The position numbers were made by a program, and so were the translations under genes. A stretch of 64,000 nucleotides of DNA from Malurus cyaneus samueli (taxonomy: Eukaryota > Chordata > Aves > Passeriformes > Maluridae): positions 49,662,050-49,726,049 of the forward strand of contig CM019237.1 in NCBI GenBank assembly GCA_009741485.1, in the 5' to 3' direction. Every line of letters starts with the position of its first letter. Within the stretch, counting starts at the first letter, position 1. Positions 1 through 12,431 of this stretch are shown one piece after another. The notes under the pieces are model-generated. The model ran no database searches, was not told the DNA's origin, and saw only the letters and a program-made list of their open reading frames with translations.

Positions 1-3000
1 ATAAGAGGTATGGAGAAAGTAATCTGAAATCATTACCTAAAAGATTTTCTGTTTCCTCAGCACCCCTTGGCAAGTGCTGCAGTCAAACCCCTGATTTGAA
101 GGGAAGTGTCCAATTTGCCTTCACACCTTGGGGTGGGCACCTCAGTCACTGGAGTGACCTCAATAACTTCATCCCAGGGCTAAAGCTTACCCAGTTCCCC
201 ACAGAATGACCTCTTCTCCTGGAATTTCCAGTTAGCCTTGCAAGTAACTCACTTCCCTTTCCCCAGCGCCCCGTGCAGGCAATTGCATTCGTATCCAAGT
301 CCATGTGAATGACTTTTCCAAGTAAAAATTTGTGAAGTGCTGCCAAATGCTTTACTGTTGATTTTGTGCTTTGATTTCTAAAAACAATGAATGATCAGTT
401 TTATTTGGTGTGTTCTTTTCATTGTCCTATAAATCCATAGTGTTTTATTGACCATGGTTCAATTATCAAGCACATTATTCAGGACCCATTATAAATTTTT
501 TGAAGATTTTTTGCTAACTTCCATGGTCTTTGGATCAAGCCTTAAATGCTTACAGATTATCCTTTGTACCCCTTTTATCCTGGGATTTTTAAACAAAATT
601 TATAGGATGGGTATTAAGGGGCTTGATCATATTATTATTCCATTTGGGGTTTTTTTAGTGAACAACTGTAAGTTCCAGGATTAAAATCACTTATGAAACT
701 TATTATTAGCCTGATCTCTAAAAACATTTGAGCATGTGCTCAGCTTCAAGCACAGGGTTAATCTTACTAACTTCTTGACAGCTCTTTTTCCTTTTAAACT
801 GGACATGAATTTAAGGGCTATTTTGGATCAAGACTTATGCATGCAGTTAGAGTGAACTAAATCCACTTTAATGCAGACCAAGCTATGAAACTGATTCTTG
901 GTAAATCCTGATTGTGGTTTTGGATTGGGGGATTTTTTTTTTGTTGTTGTTTGGTTTGGGATTTTTTTGTTTTGTTTTGGTTTGTGGTTTTTTTGAGACT
1001 GAATCTATAAACTGCTCCTACAGACACTATTAGCAGAGACCCACTAAATGCTTTAAGCACAAAAATCTCCCTGCCAGCAGAATTTCAGCTCAATACATTA
1101 TATTTTACTGTGATGGGAAAGGAATCGATTTTACGAGACAGAGGGGGATGAACCCAATGAGGGAAAAAAATCCCAATTACTGCTACTATCAAAGATGATC
1201 TTTCCCTCTAAGTTTGCAAACTTTTGGATTTTTTCCCCCCAGTTTCTGCTTTTCTCTCCTAAAGTTGTTTTTGTTAAGCTCCAGTTCTGGCCTTCCTGTG
1301 AATTTCTTGATATCAGCTTTTGTGTTACTTGCTGTATTCACACCTCCTGAGCTGCAGCTCTTCACTCATGGAGCCTGCTCTGTTCCCACTGAGCAAGTTC
1401 TTTCTTGCAGCAAGGGAATATTCAGTAAACGTCATGGAATAATGGTTGATGACATCAGGGCTAACAGGACACTTCAGATTATGTTTAGGCATTGTAAAAT
1501 CTCTGGTATTTGTGAAGATTTAATGGAAAAGCAGATGAAGGGAAAAATCTCAAAGAAATTTTCCTAGCCATGAAGTCAAGATGTATTTGCAAACTGAGTC
1601 ATTACTGAAGGCTGGTAAAGGCTTCAAATCTCAGGATGTGATGCTTAACCAGGATGAATCCTTTCAGTTTATTTCAGATTGTAGTTCTGGAATGTTTTTA
1701 ATGTAGTAAAACTTACTAGTTATACTTCATGATACCTACTGAAAAATGCCTGGGAAAGCCAAAAGATAAAGTTTCTGGTGAGTTCAGAAGAAACTCACTT
1801 GGTCACCACTGTTCAGCAGGGCTGGGATCTTTACTCCAAATAAGCTTCTGTTGTCTAAAGCAGTATTGTTTCTGAACAAGAGCATTATCACTGAGCCTGT
1901 AGTGTGCACACGCTACCTTCATCTCCCAATTTTCTGTGCTGCCAAAAGTTATGGATTTCAGAATTTAATCCTGAGTGCCAGTACCTGCAAATCTAACTTT
2001 GACTTCTCATCATTCCTTCAAGTGAATAAAAGATGTTGAAATTCAATCTGAAGCAAGAGTCAGAGTTGATTTTGAATTCTCTGCCTTGCAGTTCTCAGGG
2101 AGGATGATTTAGCTGGTGGCATGGAAAGCCCCTGGGCTTTGCCTGGTGAGCTGCATTCAGTCAGTCTGAGCTCTGACAACAATATCCCTCCATGCCGGGC
2201 AGATGTAATTTAAAGCATAAGAGTGTAGGTCCCTATAATCCATCGCATTAAATAACTCCATTGGCATCCACCACGGAGCTACACTGTCAGCGGCTGCGTG
2301 GTACTCAAAAACTGAGAATCTGAGCTCGTAGAGAGCCTACCACCTGCTTTCAAATGTCACAGATGTAATTCAAAGCTTTATTGTATCAGTAAAAACTGGG
2401 ACTAATCCCACTGAAGTCAGACATTAAACCTGCGTGAGATCAGAATAAAGCTAAGTATTTATTAGTTGTATGTGTGACTCGGACACTTTCCACTACTCAC
2501 ATCATGTTTTCCTGTACACTCTGGATGCAAATCAACTGTTCAAGAGCAAATACTGCTAAAAAAATCCCACCAGATTTTGCCTTTCATTTTGTGTGAACTA
2601 GATCCAGACCATTGCAGCACTGCCTTGATATTTCTCAAAGTTTTTTTATGAAAAGGCGCTATAAATCCTTGTCTTTGAGATCCCACGGAAAGACATGAAA
2701 GACCTGTCCAGGATCAACCTCTGGGATGATGGAGCTGTCCTCATGAGGTCTTTGCCTGGCTGTTGTGAATGGGGAAGTGTGTTCTGCAGATATTCTCTTA
2801 CTGCTCTCCCTTTTATGTGCCACTGACGCACTTTAGTCTCCCCGGCATTTAGGAGAAGAGGGGAAAGAGCCACAGGGAGTGCTGAGATCCTCTTCTCAAT
2901 TCAGCCTTGGTACTGAGGTGCTTTTCATTGTCACCTGCAAATTCTCCCTCCAGCAGGGTCTATATCAGGATACTTCACCACATAATTTTGTAGTGAAAAG

Positions 3001-4977
3001 ACAAAAATCACTGAATAACTCTATTCAATGAGAATTTTCCTCTTTCTGCCTAAGTTCTATTCTCCAGCACCCTCACAGCCCTCTGAGAAAACCACAGGCA
3101 GCAGGCCATTCTCAGAAATACGTATCTTCCATTTCTGTGGAAAAAAAAATTAAAAAGCCATGGGAGTTTGAGACAAAACTGTTCCCATGAGAACTCCCTT
3201 TTGCATAATTGCTGTTATCTGATTATGGTGGGAGAAGGGTTTTTTTCATCTTTACCCCCGCCTAGGACAAGTACCATGTCCTGACGCCAAGTCTCAGGCA
3301 TCTGAGATTATTTACCTAGGGAATAAGTGCCTCTGAGTCAGATCCTGAGATCAGGGGGTCCTGATGGCTGTATTTTATGTGTTTGAGGGATCTAGTTTTC
3401 AAGGAGACAATGTAATAATTATTGCCCCATCCATCCCACTTCTTCTTCCCATTTTCTCTCCAGCTGATCAGATTCTACCTCTTTAAGTCTTCAGACATGT
3501 GATATCATGGCATAGATAATGTGACTGTGGCAGCTGACCTCTCACTCTCTGCAGGAAAAAAAAATCCTTCCTGGGTAATTATATCCTTAGGACATAAATT
3601 CAGGGATCATGCTCTGACCTGAGATTTGGCTCACCTATGGGGGTTATTCTGAATGCTCTGTCAGCATGTGTGGAAATGAGCAAATTTCTGTTTTCTGATC
3701 TTAATGGGAATAACATTGAGAAGATTTGTGCAATAACAAAGATTACAAAAATTATGCTCCATGTGAGCAGTGTGCTCTGTCACATACAAATCTGACTTGA
3801 GATATTTGTAATAACTTGAAAAAAGCTGTCATTCAATATTTTAAAACATTTTTAATCTGAGCCTGAGAAACTGATTCTGTCATTTTCACGTTTGTTTTCA
3901 CTCTCTACTGTACAAATGAGTGACTCACAACTCTTATACTCAGCAGCTTTAGAGTCATGTTTCTGCTTCATTATCCACAAAGACTGCACACCACAAACCT
4001 CTACAAGCAGTAAGTTGAGGTGATTATTTTACAAAACATAGTGTGTAAAACAAAACCAAGATTTGTATTAAATTCCTCTTTGAGACACTGAGAACATAAA
4101 TAAGAATCAACAGGGGTTATTTGCAGTCTAGGGACAGTATTTTGCTGCATTTTTCCATTTACAGGCTTTTTTTCTTTTGTAAATTGCTGCTAAATATATG
4201 TGTACTGGTCATACCAGACAGTTCAAAACTTATTTTAAAACCTAAATCCCTAGAACTAGACAAAGTAATGAGCAATTTTTATGAATTCATGTTAAAACCT
4301 TGGCTTGTTTCATGTGGCAGATAATGCTTCCAACTTGGGCTCCCCCTCACACATTCCATGTGGTTTTAGTACTTTCTGAGCCAAATTTTGCCCTCACTTA
4401 ACAGCTTCATGGTCCTGAGTGCTGAAAACAGGGGCTGCACAGGGTAACTGAGAGCAAAGCTTCATCATTTGTGCTTAGTGAGTGTGGCTAATTCCTCATC
4501 AACACAGTGGGATTAACCCCAATTAATAGAGGTTCATTTTGCTTTTGAATTACTGCTACAGATGATCTAATGGCATTTATTTAACCCTTATCATATCAGG
4601 AAAGAGCCTTTCATCTGATTTTACAGTTGAATAGCTAAATTCTCTTTCACTTTCCAAAATCTCTGCAAGATATTTGCTACCCTACAACTATGCCTCCCTG
4701 TATTTTTAATCACTTCCTTTGTTTTCCTCACACCCTCCATGGGAATGTTTTTGCTTAGAGGAAAGGATCACGCTACCTGCTTCCTTAGCAGCCTCCCCTG
4801 GCTGAATTAGCTGGTCTGTCAATGACTCTGTCTGCTCCTGTGATGCAGGTGAAGAGCGACAACACTGTGTTTTGGAGGGGGTCAGCATTGTCATCACAGC
4901 AGCCTTTTACAGAAGGTATGCTCAGATTCACACAAAGCATGTTTGTATGAACTGAGAAATTTTCCTCCTGTCACAGA
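1..4977. other. Gene-free flank 3' of NTF3
   Basis: No coding exon, RNA gene or clear repeat is recognised. A T/G-rich low-complexity stretch lies at about 930-995. The part at 2200-2480 has more CpG and a less simple composition than its surroundings and could be a conserved non-coding element; this is only an impression. In mammals ANO2 lies beyond NTF3 on this side, but no ANO2-like exon is seen. Confidence 0.5.
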
Positions 4978-5113
4978 GCATCTCTGGCAGTGTACAAGGC
5001 CGGGATGGATGCGGCTTTGAGCAACATGGGATAGTGGAAGGTGTCCCTGCCCATGGCAGGGGTTGGAATGCAATGACCTTTAAGGTCACTCCCAACCCAA
5101 ACCGTTCTAGGAT
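4978..5113 (+). mobile_element. CR1 LINE fragment, 3' end
   Basis: Matches the end of the avian CR1 3' UTR: gcaacatgggatagtggaag, then ccctgcccatggcagggg, then aaggtcactcccaacccaaa and the terminal ttcta. It is 5'-truncated to about 135 bases and diverged, with no coding capacity. The frames overlapping it on both strands are not genes. Confidence 0.9.
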
Positions 5114-6939
5114 ATCCTGGACATCCGAAACCTTGGACATGCAGAAAGCAGCCCTTGATCACCAGCCCTTGATCATGCAGCTCAAGACTGAAATCAGAGC
5201 AGGAGATGTGTGAAGGTGGAAAAGATGGCACAGGGCTGCCTCACTGTCTCTTTGCTCCTTAGTTGTTGTGTACATAGCCACTTCTCAATCATCCTGGCCA
5301 TGATCTCACCTAATTGTGTGGGTAAGGACTCCAAAATAGGACCCTGTGATCCAAATGTCCGGAAACATGAGGTCGTGACATCAAAAGGCTGGTTCCGTGG
5401 TGAAAGTATGGCTTTCAGGTGCCGCTGGCTTCAAAGCTCAGCACTGAAACAAAGGAGAAATCTATCTTTGGGGACATTCATGCAAAGCATTACCGCTTGT
5501 TGCTCATCAGAGGTGCAAAAGCAGCTACAGATTACCAAAACCGAATCAACAAAAAAACTCAAAGAAAAAAAAAATAGAAGGAAAATTATCCAGCTCATAA
5601 ATGTAATGAACTTCAGGAAAAACAATATCTTTTTTTTTTGTTTGGTTTTTGTTTCCACAGAGATTAGTTAAATCATTAAACTAGGGATGTCATTGTTGAG
5701 CTGTGCAATCACCTGCCCGGAACTCCAGGGATACAAAGTAGTAGCGAATAGCTGACTTTCCCGGGGAAGTTTTTTGTTATCCTCATATTGCTTGGTTTTT
5801 TTACACCACATCTGTGCTTGCTTCATCATTCTGCCATCTGCTGTAACGAAATACAGGCAAAGCATTTCAGAGAATAACCCCTCCACACTTTAAAATGCTC
5901 CAAGCCGGAGCACAGCCATTTGCTTCTCACAGGCTGCAGTGCTTATTATCCTATCCTATCCTCCTCCTCCTCTTCCTTCTTCCCCTGCCCCACATCCATG
6001 ATGAATTACACATGCTTACCAAGCATGGAGAATACAGAATCCCATTGATTTTACCACAATGTTTCTATTAAATGAAATTAATGTTCCTGCGCTTGACTTC
6101 GCTGCGTGAATGTGTTCGCTGAGAGGTCAGAAATAGCAGGTCGTTATCATGAAATTTTTAATTTTGAAACTCCCAATCAGGCTCATTTCCTGTTTGGTTT
6201 TGTCTGCAGATACACAATGCAAAAGCCTCGGGTTGCTAAAGAATGGAAATAACAGAGTTTGAGCAGAGTGGTTTTGAGCACACACTCTGTAAAGTCCAGT
6301 CAAAGTTTCTTCCTGGTGCAGCCGCACAAATCTCTTGGTAGCAGTAAACTCTCTGCACAGACTTCATTCCTGAACACATGTTCAAAGGTGATAAAATAAA
6401 TGCAGATGGTTTCCCTAAACCTCAGTGGAGCATTTTTTGCTGTTACTAAATGGACTGGAAAAAAACTAGGGGGAAAAAAAGTGGAGAAAATACAGTTTGA
6501 CACAGACAGGCAATTTCAGAATAGCATTTGGACATTTGGGAGAAAATCTAAATAAAATGTGTGTTTATAATGATCTATTGGCAAAACAATATTGACAGAG
6601 CATCTGAGCTGCCTAATGGAAGTGATTTTTAGAATTCTTAAATTAAATTGGTGTTGAGAGCTGAATATCTTGCTTAATTACTTAAAGCAAAAAAAAACGT
6701 CAGATAGGAATTTTGAATCCATTGTGCCATGATCAAAGTTGACAATAAAACCATCCCCGGCTACAGTGAAAAGAGAATTAAACCTTAACAAATTTATTAC
6801 AGGCTTTGTTTACAAACTTGTTACAAAATTATACAGCATCTTCTGCTTACACAGGATTTACAGGAACGCGTTACTGATGTGTGGGATTGCTTTGCTCTCT
6901 GCAAAGGTTGAGATCTGCAGGTCTTTCTTTGCTTGGGGC

Positions 6940-7005
6940 CTGATCCAGCTTCCACCAGAGAAGGTGAGATTTTTTTTCCATTGACTTTAGTGGAAGCTGG
7001 ATCAG
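6940..7005. repeat. 16-bp perfect inverted repeat, probable ancient palindromic element
   Basis: Arm ctgatccagcttccac (6940-6955) and its exact complement gtggaagctggatcag (6990-7005), separated by 34 bases that include ccattgactttagtgg. The wording (gcctgatcc..., ccattgacttca-like) recalls an old palindromic repeat common in reptile and bird genomes. I cannot name the family with confidence. Confidence 0.6.
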
Positions 7006-7745
7006 ATCCAGGGGGTAACACTTCCGCTCATTGTTTTCCTGGGGTGGGAAAGAGGCAGCCAATCTAATAACCGTGCACACCACGCTCTTTTCTCATCTCA
7101 TGTGTTTCAGATGACAGGCATATTTACTCTGAGATTTTTTTGCTGGCTGCCTTGTAAAATACTTATTAAAGTCAAGAGTCAAAGACCAGTTCCTGTTACT
7201 GGATTTACAGTGGAAAATGACAAATGGTTTTCTCTGAACCTTTAAAAATGAACCTGCCTTGATTTTCAGTAAGCAGAGATGAAGGCATTTAGAATCCACT
7301 CTGATGTTGTCTACATTACTATAAGGCTATGTTTTCTTCCCTGTCTTCAGTAGAATTTCACTGGATTTACACTGATATAAACAAAAGGGACATCCTCCCT
7401 GCAGGAACAAGGTAGTTTCTGATGAATGGGATTTCACCAAGCTAACTTGGTCTTCTTGCCTCATCTTGTCACATGGAGACAGACCTATCTGGCATAGTGA
7501 ATTAAGGAGATCTCTAAAGTTAATGCTCCATAACAATATCATCTCTCAATTGCTCTCAGCATCTGCAAATGTTCTTTATTTGAGAATTCAGGGTGTCAAA
7601 TCAAAGTTTTAAATTCCAAAAAAAAAAAAACCATCAGGGCAGAACTCTGAAAAATATGGTTATCCCCCCCTGAGCCAGAAAGATTTGTTAAAACTTCAAA
7701 CTTTCTGACTAGGAAAACTGGTTAAAGCTCTGTGGGGTTATTTTC

Positions 7746-7754
<9 letters not shown>

Positions 7755-7782
<28 letters not shown>
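7755..7782. repeat. Poly(T) run, 28 bases
   Basis: An uninterrupted T run preceded by T-rich sequence with a few Cs from 7741. It could be a retroposon tail in reverse or simple slippage; no element body is seen next to it. Confidence 0.95.
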
Positions 7783-7785
<3 letters not shown>

Positions 7786-9534
7786 GTTTGCCAAGAAGTG
7801 AGAAATATTCTAATCAGATCAATCAGATACCGAGTTCCTTGTTATATTACATCCTCTCTTTCATTTCAATGCCTGCCTTGGTACTGAACCCCTGAAGTTG
7901 TTATTGCTTGAAGCAAATTTAGGATTTAGTGCAGCAAGGTGATGATATTTCCTGTGAGGTAAATACCCTGGCCTCATGTTGAAAATTGAGATGGTTCTCA
8001 AAAGCTTCTGGTCTCCCCTGAAGAAAATACCCACATGCTCCAACCTGGCTTTCCAAGACATGAATATTCCAGTGCTTGGCCTCAAGGCAATCTGTCCAGC
8101 TCCCTGGTGGTTTTATGGCATGCAACACTCTGCAAGGGATTAGGGGAGACCGCACAGTTTGCTGCCTTTCAAGGCCCTTTGCATGTTTGAATCTGGTTTT
8201 CCAGGAGTGAAAGCTATTATGAGCAAAGGTATCCTGAAACCTCATTTGAGAGCTCTGATCTCGTTTTCATTTGTGATGCTGAACACGCTACGGCAGTGAA
8301 AGGTGTAGTGTAAAAACCCTCAGAAAAAAAGCTGAGGGTAAAACTTTTTGGACAGTTGGTGTTTCCCAGCCCTGGCTGTGTGTTGGATCTATTCGGACAC
8401 AGCTAACGTGCAGCCCAATCCGAATTCTGTTCCTAGCCATGAACACTCATTTGCTTCCTGCGAGTGGGATCTCATCCAGGGCATTGCACAGTTAATGTGT
8501 AATGGGCCGTCTCTTCAAGTGGTGTCATTATTCCTGTCCCCCATGGAGCAAGATGACAATCCAAGGAAGAGTTTGACATAAATACACCCTAGTACATTGG
8601 TCTGTCCTAAGCAACAGCTCATCTGTTTAATTAGGGAGCTTCAGTACAGCTACAAACAGTGTGGATTTTAGCCATGTCATCATTCACATACCTGTGAAAG
8701 GTACCAGGTTTCACATTTTTCCCCCTGTGCATGACGAAGAATGGATTGCTGAGGAGAAGGAAACCTTCATATGGGTGTGTGGCTTTGATATCCACACCAG
8801 GATATCATCTTTGTTTACTAAAATTTGCAAGCCATGGGCTCTTTTAAGGTTAAGACCCCACCAGCTTTGCTTCTAATTTAAAAACTCAGACAGAGAGGAA
8901 TGATCCAACAACCCAAGCCGAAGATAACTGATTCGTGTGAGAAGGAAGAGGCTGATCACAACAAACCATCTTTTATGTATTATATTAATGATCTATTTGG
9001 ATCAGTTCTTTGCTTCAGTAAGTTTCGGCTATAAATATTTCAGATTTTTTTCATATTTTTTCAATGATGCACTGGCAGCATTAAAAACAGTTGCAAAACA
9101 AATGTGCTTCCAAAACACAAATGCATGTTCCTGGATTACTAGCAGCCATTCTGAAATGCCAATAGAGGGAAAATGGTCATTTCACTGGCAAAACTGACAT
9201 AATGCATAGAAACTTTATTTTAGGGGTACCTGATGCCAGTAAATTTAACATTATCTGCAAGCTACAATACGTATTTTGGTCCTTTCTTTTGGTGGTGAGG
9301 AGCCAACACTGCATCCAATTAAATATGAATGTAAAGAGCAGGGAATATAAATATGTACACAACTCTTGGCATTGATCTGATTTTTTTAACAAGTTTACTA
9401 AATGACAGTCACTGTTTTGACAATACTGAATTAAAAATACTGATTTTACACAGATTTTACAGGAAGTTTACGGTATGCTGCTGACAAGCAGTGTCACAAA
9501 CATAGTCTAGAAAAAACCCTGGAGCTGGCCACAG

Positions 9535-9710
9535 CAGAGGCACACCCTTCGCTCTTGTTTATTGAGAGAGAAAGCTTATATACTGTAGATTTGCTGAAGT
9601 TTAATAAATAAGGTCAACTTATAATATATATAAAACAATATAAACATTTATATGCTACATGCATATCATATAATTTAAAGTAATAATTTATATAGCAAAG
9701 AGATGCAGAT
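9535..9710 (-). other. NTF3: NTF3 3' UTR (proximal form)
   Basis: About 175 bases between the TAA stop and the poly(A) region. It is extremely AT-rich, with tandem TATA/ATAT motifs and an ATTAAA at 9605-9600 followed by AATAAA at 9563-9558. From memory, mammalian NTF3 3' UTRs share this AT-rich run and the same order of motifs, so the segment looks conserved between birds and mammals. The downstream end is inferred from the poly(A) signal, not seen directly. Confidence 0.75.
9558..9563 (-). terminator. NTF3: NTF3 poly(A) signal AATAAA
   Basis: The minus strand reads ctcAATAAAcaag about 150 bases after the stop codon. Cleavage is expected 10-30 bases further on (about 9530-9548). An ATTAAA variant at 9605-9600 is a possible earlier site. 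Confidence 0.75.
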
Positions 9711-10505
9711 TTATGTTCTTCCTATTTTCCTGGACAAGGCGCAGACGCAGGAGGTGTCTATCCTTATCCACCTCCAGCCCACCAGTTTGTTGTTTTCTGA
9801 AGTCAGTGCTCTGACATAAGTTTGGGATGTCTTGCATTGGGAGTTCCAGTGCTTGTCATCAATGCCCCGGCAGCCGTTTTTTACGGGCTTGGCCTCTTTG
9901 CACCTCGTTTCGTAAAAATATTGCTTAACCGGAGAGTTGCCTGTTTTAATTTCTCCCAGAACAGTCACCTGGTGTCCCCTAATGTCGATGGCGGAGGATT
10001 TGTCCGTGACCCACAAACTTTCACTGTCACAAACGGAGTATTCCCCCCGGTGGCCCCTGTGCTCCGCGTACCTCTTCCGCCGGGAGGTTCTGTTCACCAC
10101 CACGGAATTCCCGATGTAATCCTCCATGAGGTACAGCGGTGGCGGCTCCAGCGGCGTGTTGTCGCTCAGGAGGACTCGGGGTGAGTTGTAGCGTCTCTGC
10201 TGCCTTAAGAGATCTGTATCCACTGAGATTACTGGCTGGAAGTCTGATTTCACATTTTCCTCTCCATCCGTGTCTTGCTGAGTGTCTGTTTTCTGCACCG
10301 TGTTTTGATAGTTTTCCTTAATATCTACCATCTGCTTAGAAAGCTTGTTTTTCAAAATGTCTGCCTGAATGAGTTTAATAATAAGAGAATTTATCGAATC
10401 TTCTGGCAAACTCCTTTGATCCATGTTGGAAGACTGGATGCCACGAAGGTAAGCGAGAAATATCACATAAAACAAGATGGACATCACCTTGTTCACCTGT
10501 AAGAT
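9711..10505 (-). CDS. NTF3: Neurotrophin-3 precursor, main (3') coding exon
   Basis: Encodes nearly all of preproneurotrophin-3, a secreted homodimeric growth factor that signals through TrkC (and p75NTR) to support sensory and sympathetic neurons. Numbered from the internal ATG at 10484-10482, the precursor is 257 residues, the usual length. It has a hydrophobic signal peptide (about 1-18), a pro-domain to 138 with an N-glycosylation sequon NRT at 131, and a furin site RRKR (135-138, bases 10082-10071). The mature protein is 119 residues (bases 10070-9714), with six cystine-knot cysteines at mature positions 14, 57, 67, 79, 108 and 110, and ends in GRT before a TAA stop. The frame is open upstream through ILQVNKV to an AG acceptor at 10507-10506. 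The GTG at 10496 is therefore an internal valine, not a start. The exon is intact, with no frameshift or missing key residue. The family assignment is essentially certain. Confidence 0.98.
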   Translation of the reverse strand: MLQVNKVMSILFYVIFLAYLRGIQSSNMDQRSLPEDSINSLIIKLIQADILKNKLSKQMVDIKENYQNTVQKTDTQQDTDGEENVKSDFQPVISVDTDLLRQQRRYNSPRVLLSDNTPLEPPPLYLMEDYIGNSVVVNRTSRRKRYAEHRGHRGEYSVCDSESLWVTDKSSAIDIRGHQVTVLGEIKTGNSPVKQYFYETRCKEAKPVKNGCRGIDDKHWNSQCKTSQTYVRALTSENNKLVGWRWIRIDTSCVCALSRKIGRT

Positions 10506-10507
10506 CT
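10506..10507 (-). other. NTF3: Splice acceptor of NTF3 main exon
   Basis: On the minus strand the sequence ctgtttctttgtag precedes ATC TTA CAG GTG. The AG at 10507-10506 follows a short pyrimidine-rich stretch. Cutting here keeps the frame and restores the I-L-Q-V-N-K-V residues known from the long NT-3 isoform. Confidence 0.9.
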
Positions 10508-11877
10508 ACAAAGAAACAGAACGTCAGTATTAAAATAGTCCAAGAGGGATGTTTGTTAGAGGCTGTAAACATGAAAATTGGGATTTTTTTTTTTTTTTAG
10601 TGACATCTGTGTCTTTAAAGATACATATATAGTGATACAGAAACACTGGCTGTGTGTTTCTTTGAAGATACTATTTGTTATAGTTTATAATGAGTGCAAC
10701 TCTTTTCTGAATTTTTGTTTTTTTCAGTGTTTCATTTATATTTTAGGCACTTTTCAGGGTGGCCTTGCTTTTTCTCTTTCCATGCATAGCAGCATATATA
10801 TCATTTAAGCCCTTTCTCTGCAGAGGTAGGTAGCTCTTGGGATAGTAGGGCCAGGGCTTGGCCATACCATACAAGTTACTTCCACAGAGTTCATTCCACA
10901 GAGAAATTTTAGTTTCAAAATTGCAGAATTATGCAGAGTAGGACATTGTCTCAGTGTGTAAAATGAAAAAGCTCCGACTTTACCTAAATGCTGCTGGGTT
11001 TTGTGTGCTGAGATCTCTCAGACCCATAAATTCATAGTTATTAAATATTAAATGGCTTCTGTTTAATGTTATCCTAAGAAGGAAAAAAAGTCCTGTGTTT
11101 CAACAGTGCTTTAGTTCTCTTTGTCTCTCTGGTAAGGGAAAGGATTCTCAAAGGAAAATGGTGCAGTCAAGCCAGAGAGCAGTGATTAAGCCTTTATAAC
11201 ACAAGTGGGAAATTCAGATGCATCCACAGACCATTTTGTAGGGGTTGTTTTCAGGATTGAGGACTGGTCTTTTGGTTGTTTTTATAAAAGTTGCTTCATT
11301 ACATTTATACAAAAGTGACAGCAATTACAAATATTCAAGGACATTCTCCTCCCCACCACCCCCTAAAGTTGCAAAATTCTTGTTTGAAGATTCAGTATTT
11401 TGAAAAGTAGACCTGCAAATGTGCTGCTTCTTTGTACTTTGTCATGTACTGCTCTATATGGGTTCCTGTGTCTCCTTCCAATTCTGCCTTCTGTCCACGA
11501 TCTAGAAGCTCATTTGTCGTTTCTTTTTAAGCCTTTCTGTCATTTGGTTTGTGTACTGAGAGCCATGAACAGCTGTCTAGGGAGGTAGTTTCTCTCCTTG
11601 TGGACACCTGTATATTTGGTACTTGCATTTATATTTAAATGAAATAAATTTTCAATGTAAAATACAAACTGATGGAAGCACTGTTTTATAAACTTGCTGC
11701 ACAAATAGTGGATTGAAGGAGAAAATACGAAACTCATCTTAGACCACCCTCATAGTATGTGATAAACCCACACTATGGTACTGCTTCAGGTGACTCAGAA
11801 AAGCCTTGAATTTGATTTCCCTGCAGTGCAAACACATTCACCACATGTCAGACACCTCTAGCACTCGGGGTGAAGGC

Positions 11878-12431
11878 ACAGAATCCTGGACTATGGGATA
11901 GATGGAGCTGGAAGGATCCTCAGGACATCATCTAGTCCAATCTCACTGCTCACAGCAGGATCAGCCAGGGCAGCTTGCAGAGAGCTGTTCCCAGTCAGGT
12001 TTGGAATATCTCCATGGATGGAGAATCCACAACCCTCTAGGCAACCAGTTCCTGTGTTTGAACACCGTTAAACTTTAAAAAAAAAAAAAAGAAAAAGTCA
12101 TGTATCAGCAGTATTTCTTGTATCTGAATTCATTGCCATCACCTCTTGTCCTTTCATGGACACCTCTGAGTAGTGCCTGGCTCCATTTTATCCCTCTCCC
12201 CTGTGAGGTATTTCTACAATTCTAAATCCCCCTGAGCCTTTTCCTCTGCAGCATGAACAGCCCCAACTCCCTCACATCCTCTTCTCACAGTACAGTTGCC
12301 TCAATCCTTTATCATTTTCATGGACTTGCTCCTGTACTAAGGAGCCCAGAATTGGACACAGCACTCCAGATTTGCCTCACCAATGCTGAGATGAGGGGAA
12401 GGATCTCCTCCATCAACTCGCTGTGATACTG
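11878..12431 (-). mobile_element. CR1 LINE fragment, about 550 bp
   Basis: A long CR1 3' piece in reverse orientation. Landmarks are tggagctggaaggatcctca, catcatctagtccaat, the block with acacctctgagtagtgcctg, and the end of the ORF2-proximal region (ttggacacagcactccagat). It is interrupted by an A-rich insertion at about 12072-12095 and is well diverged. Confidence 0.85.

Larger units (their letters stand above)
5114..9530. other. Gene-free flank with low-complexity runs
   Basis: Contains a pyrimidine run (tcctatcctatcctcctcct) at about 5949-5985, a poly(T) of 28 at 7755-7782, and a perfect inverted repeat at 6940-7005. The frame at 5210-5671 starts next to the CR1 fragment, has no domain and ends in low-complexity sequence, so I do not call it a gene. 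Confidence 0.5.

Noticed and set aside
5210..5671. 153-codon plus-strand frame
   Set aside because: Begins beside a CR1 fragment, has mixed low-complexity composition, ends in a Lys/Phe-rich tail from A/T runs, and has no recognisable domain.
8316..8339. 8-bp hairpin with A-rich loop that looks like a bacterial terminator
   Set aside because: This is animal DNA, where such terminators are not used; the stem is short and lies in non-coding flank.
1..9500. Search for ANO2 exons expected beyond the 3' side of NTF3
   Set aside because: No anoctamin-like coding segment with splice sites was found; the neighbouring gene probably lies outside the window.
9822..10184. 120-codon plus-strand frame (and nearby frames) opposite NTF3
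   Set aside because: Antisense shadow of the strongly conserved NTF3 coding exon; no independent support.
10494..10496. GTG as the start of NTF3
   Set aside because: It is the internal valine of I-L-Q-V-N-K-V-M; the real starts are the ATG at 10484 and, by splicing, the ATG at 55310.
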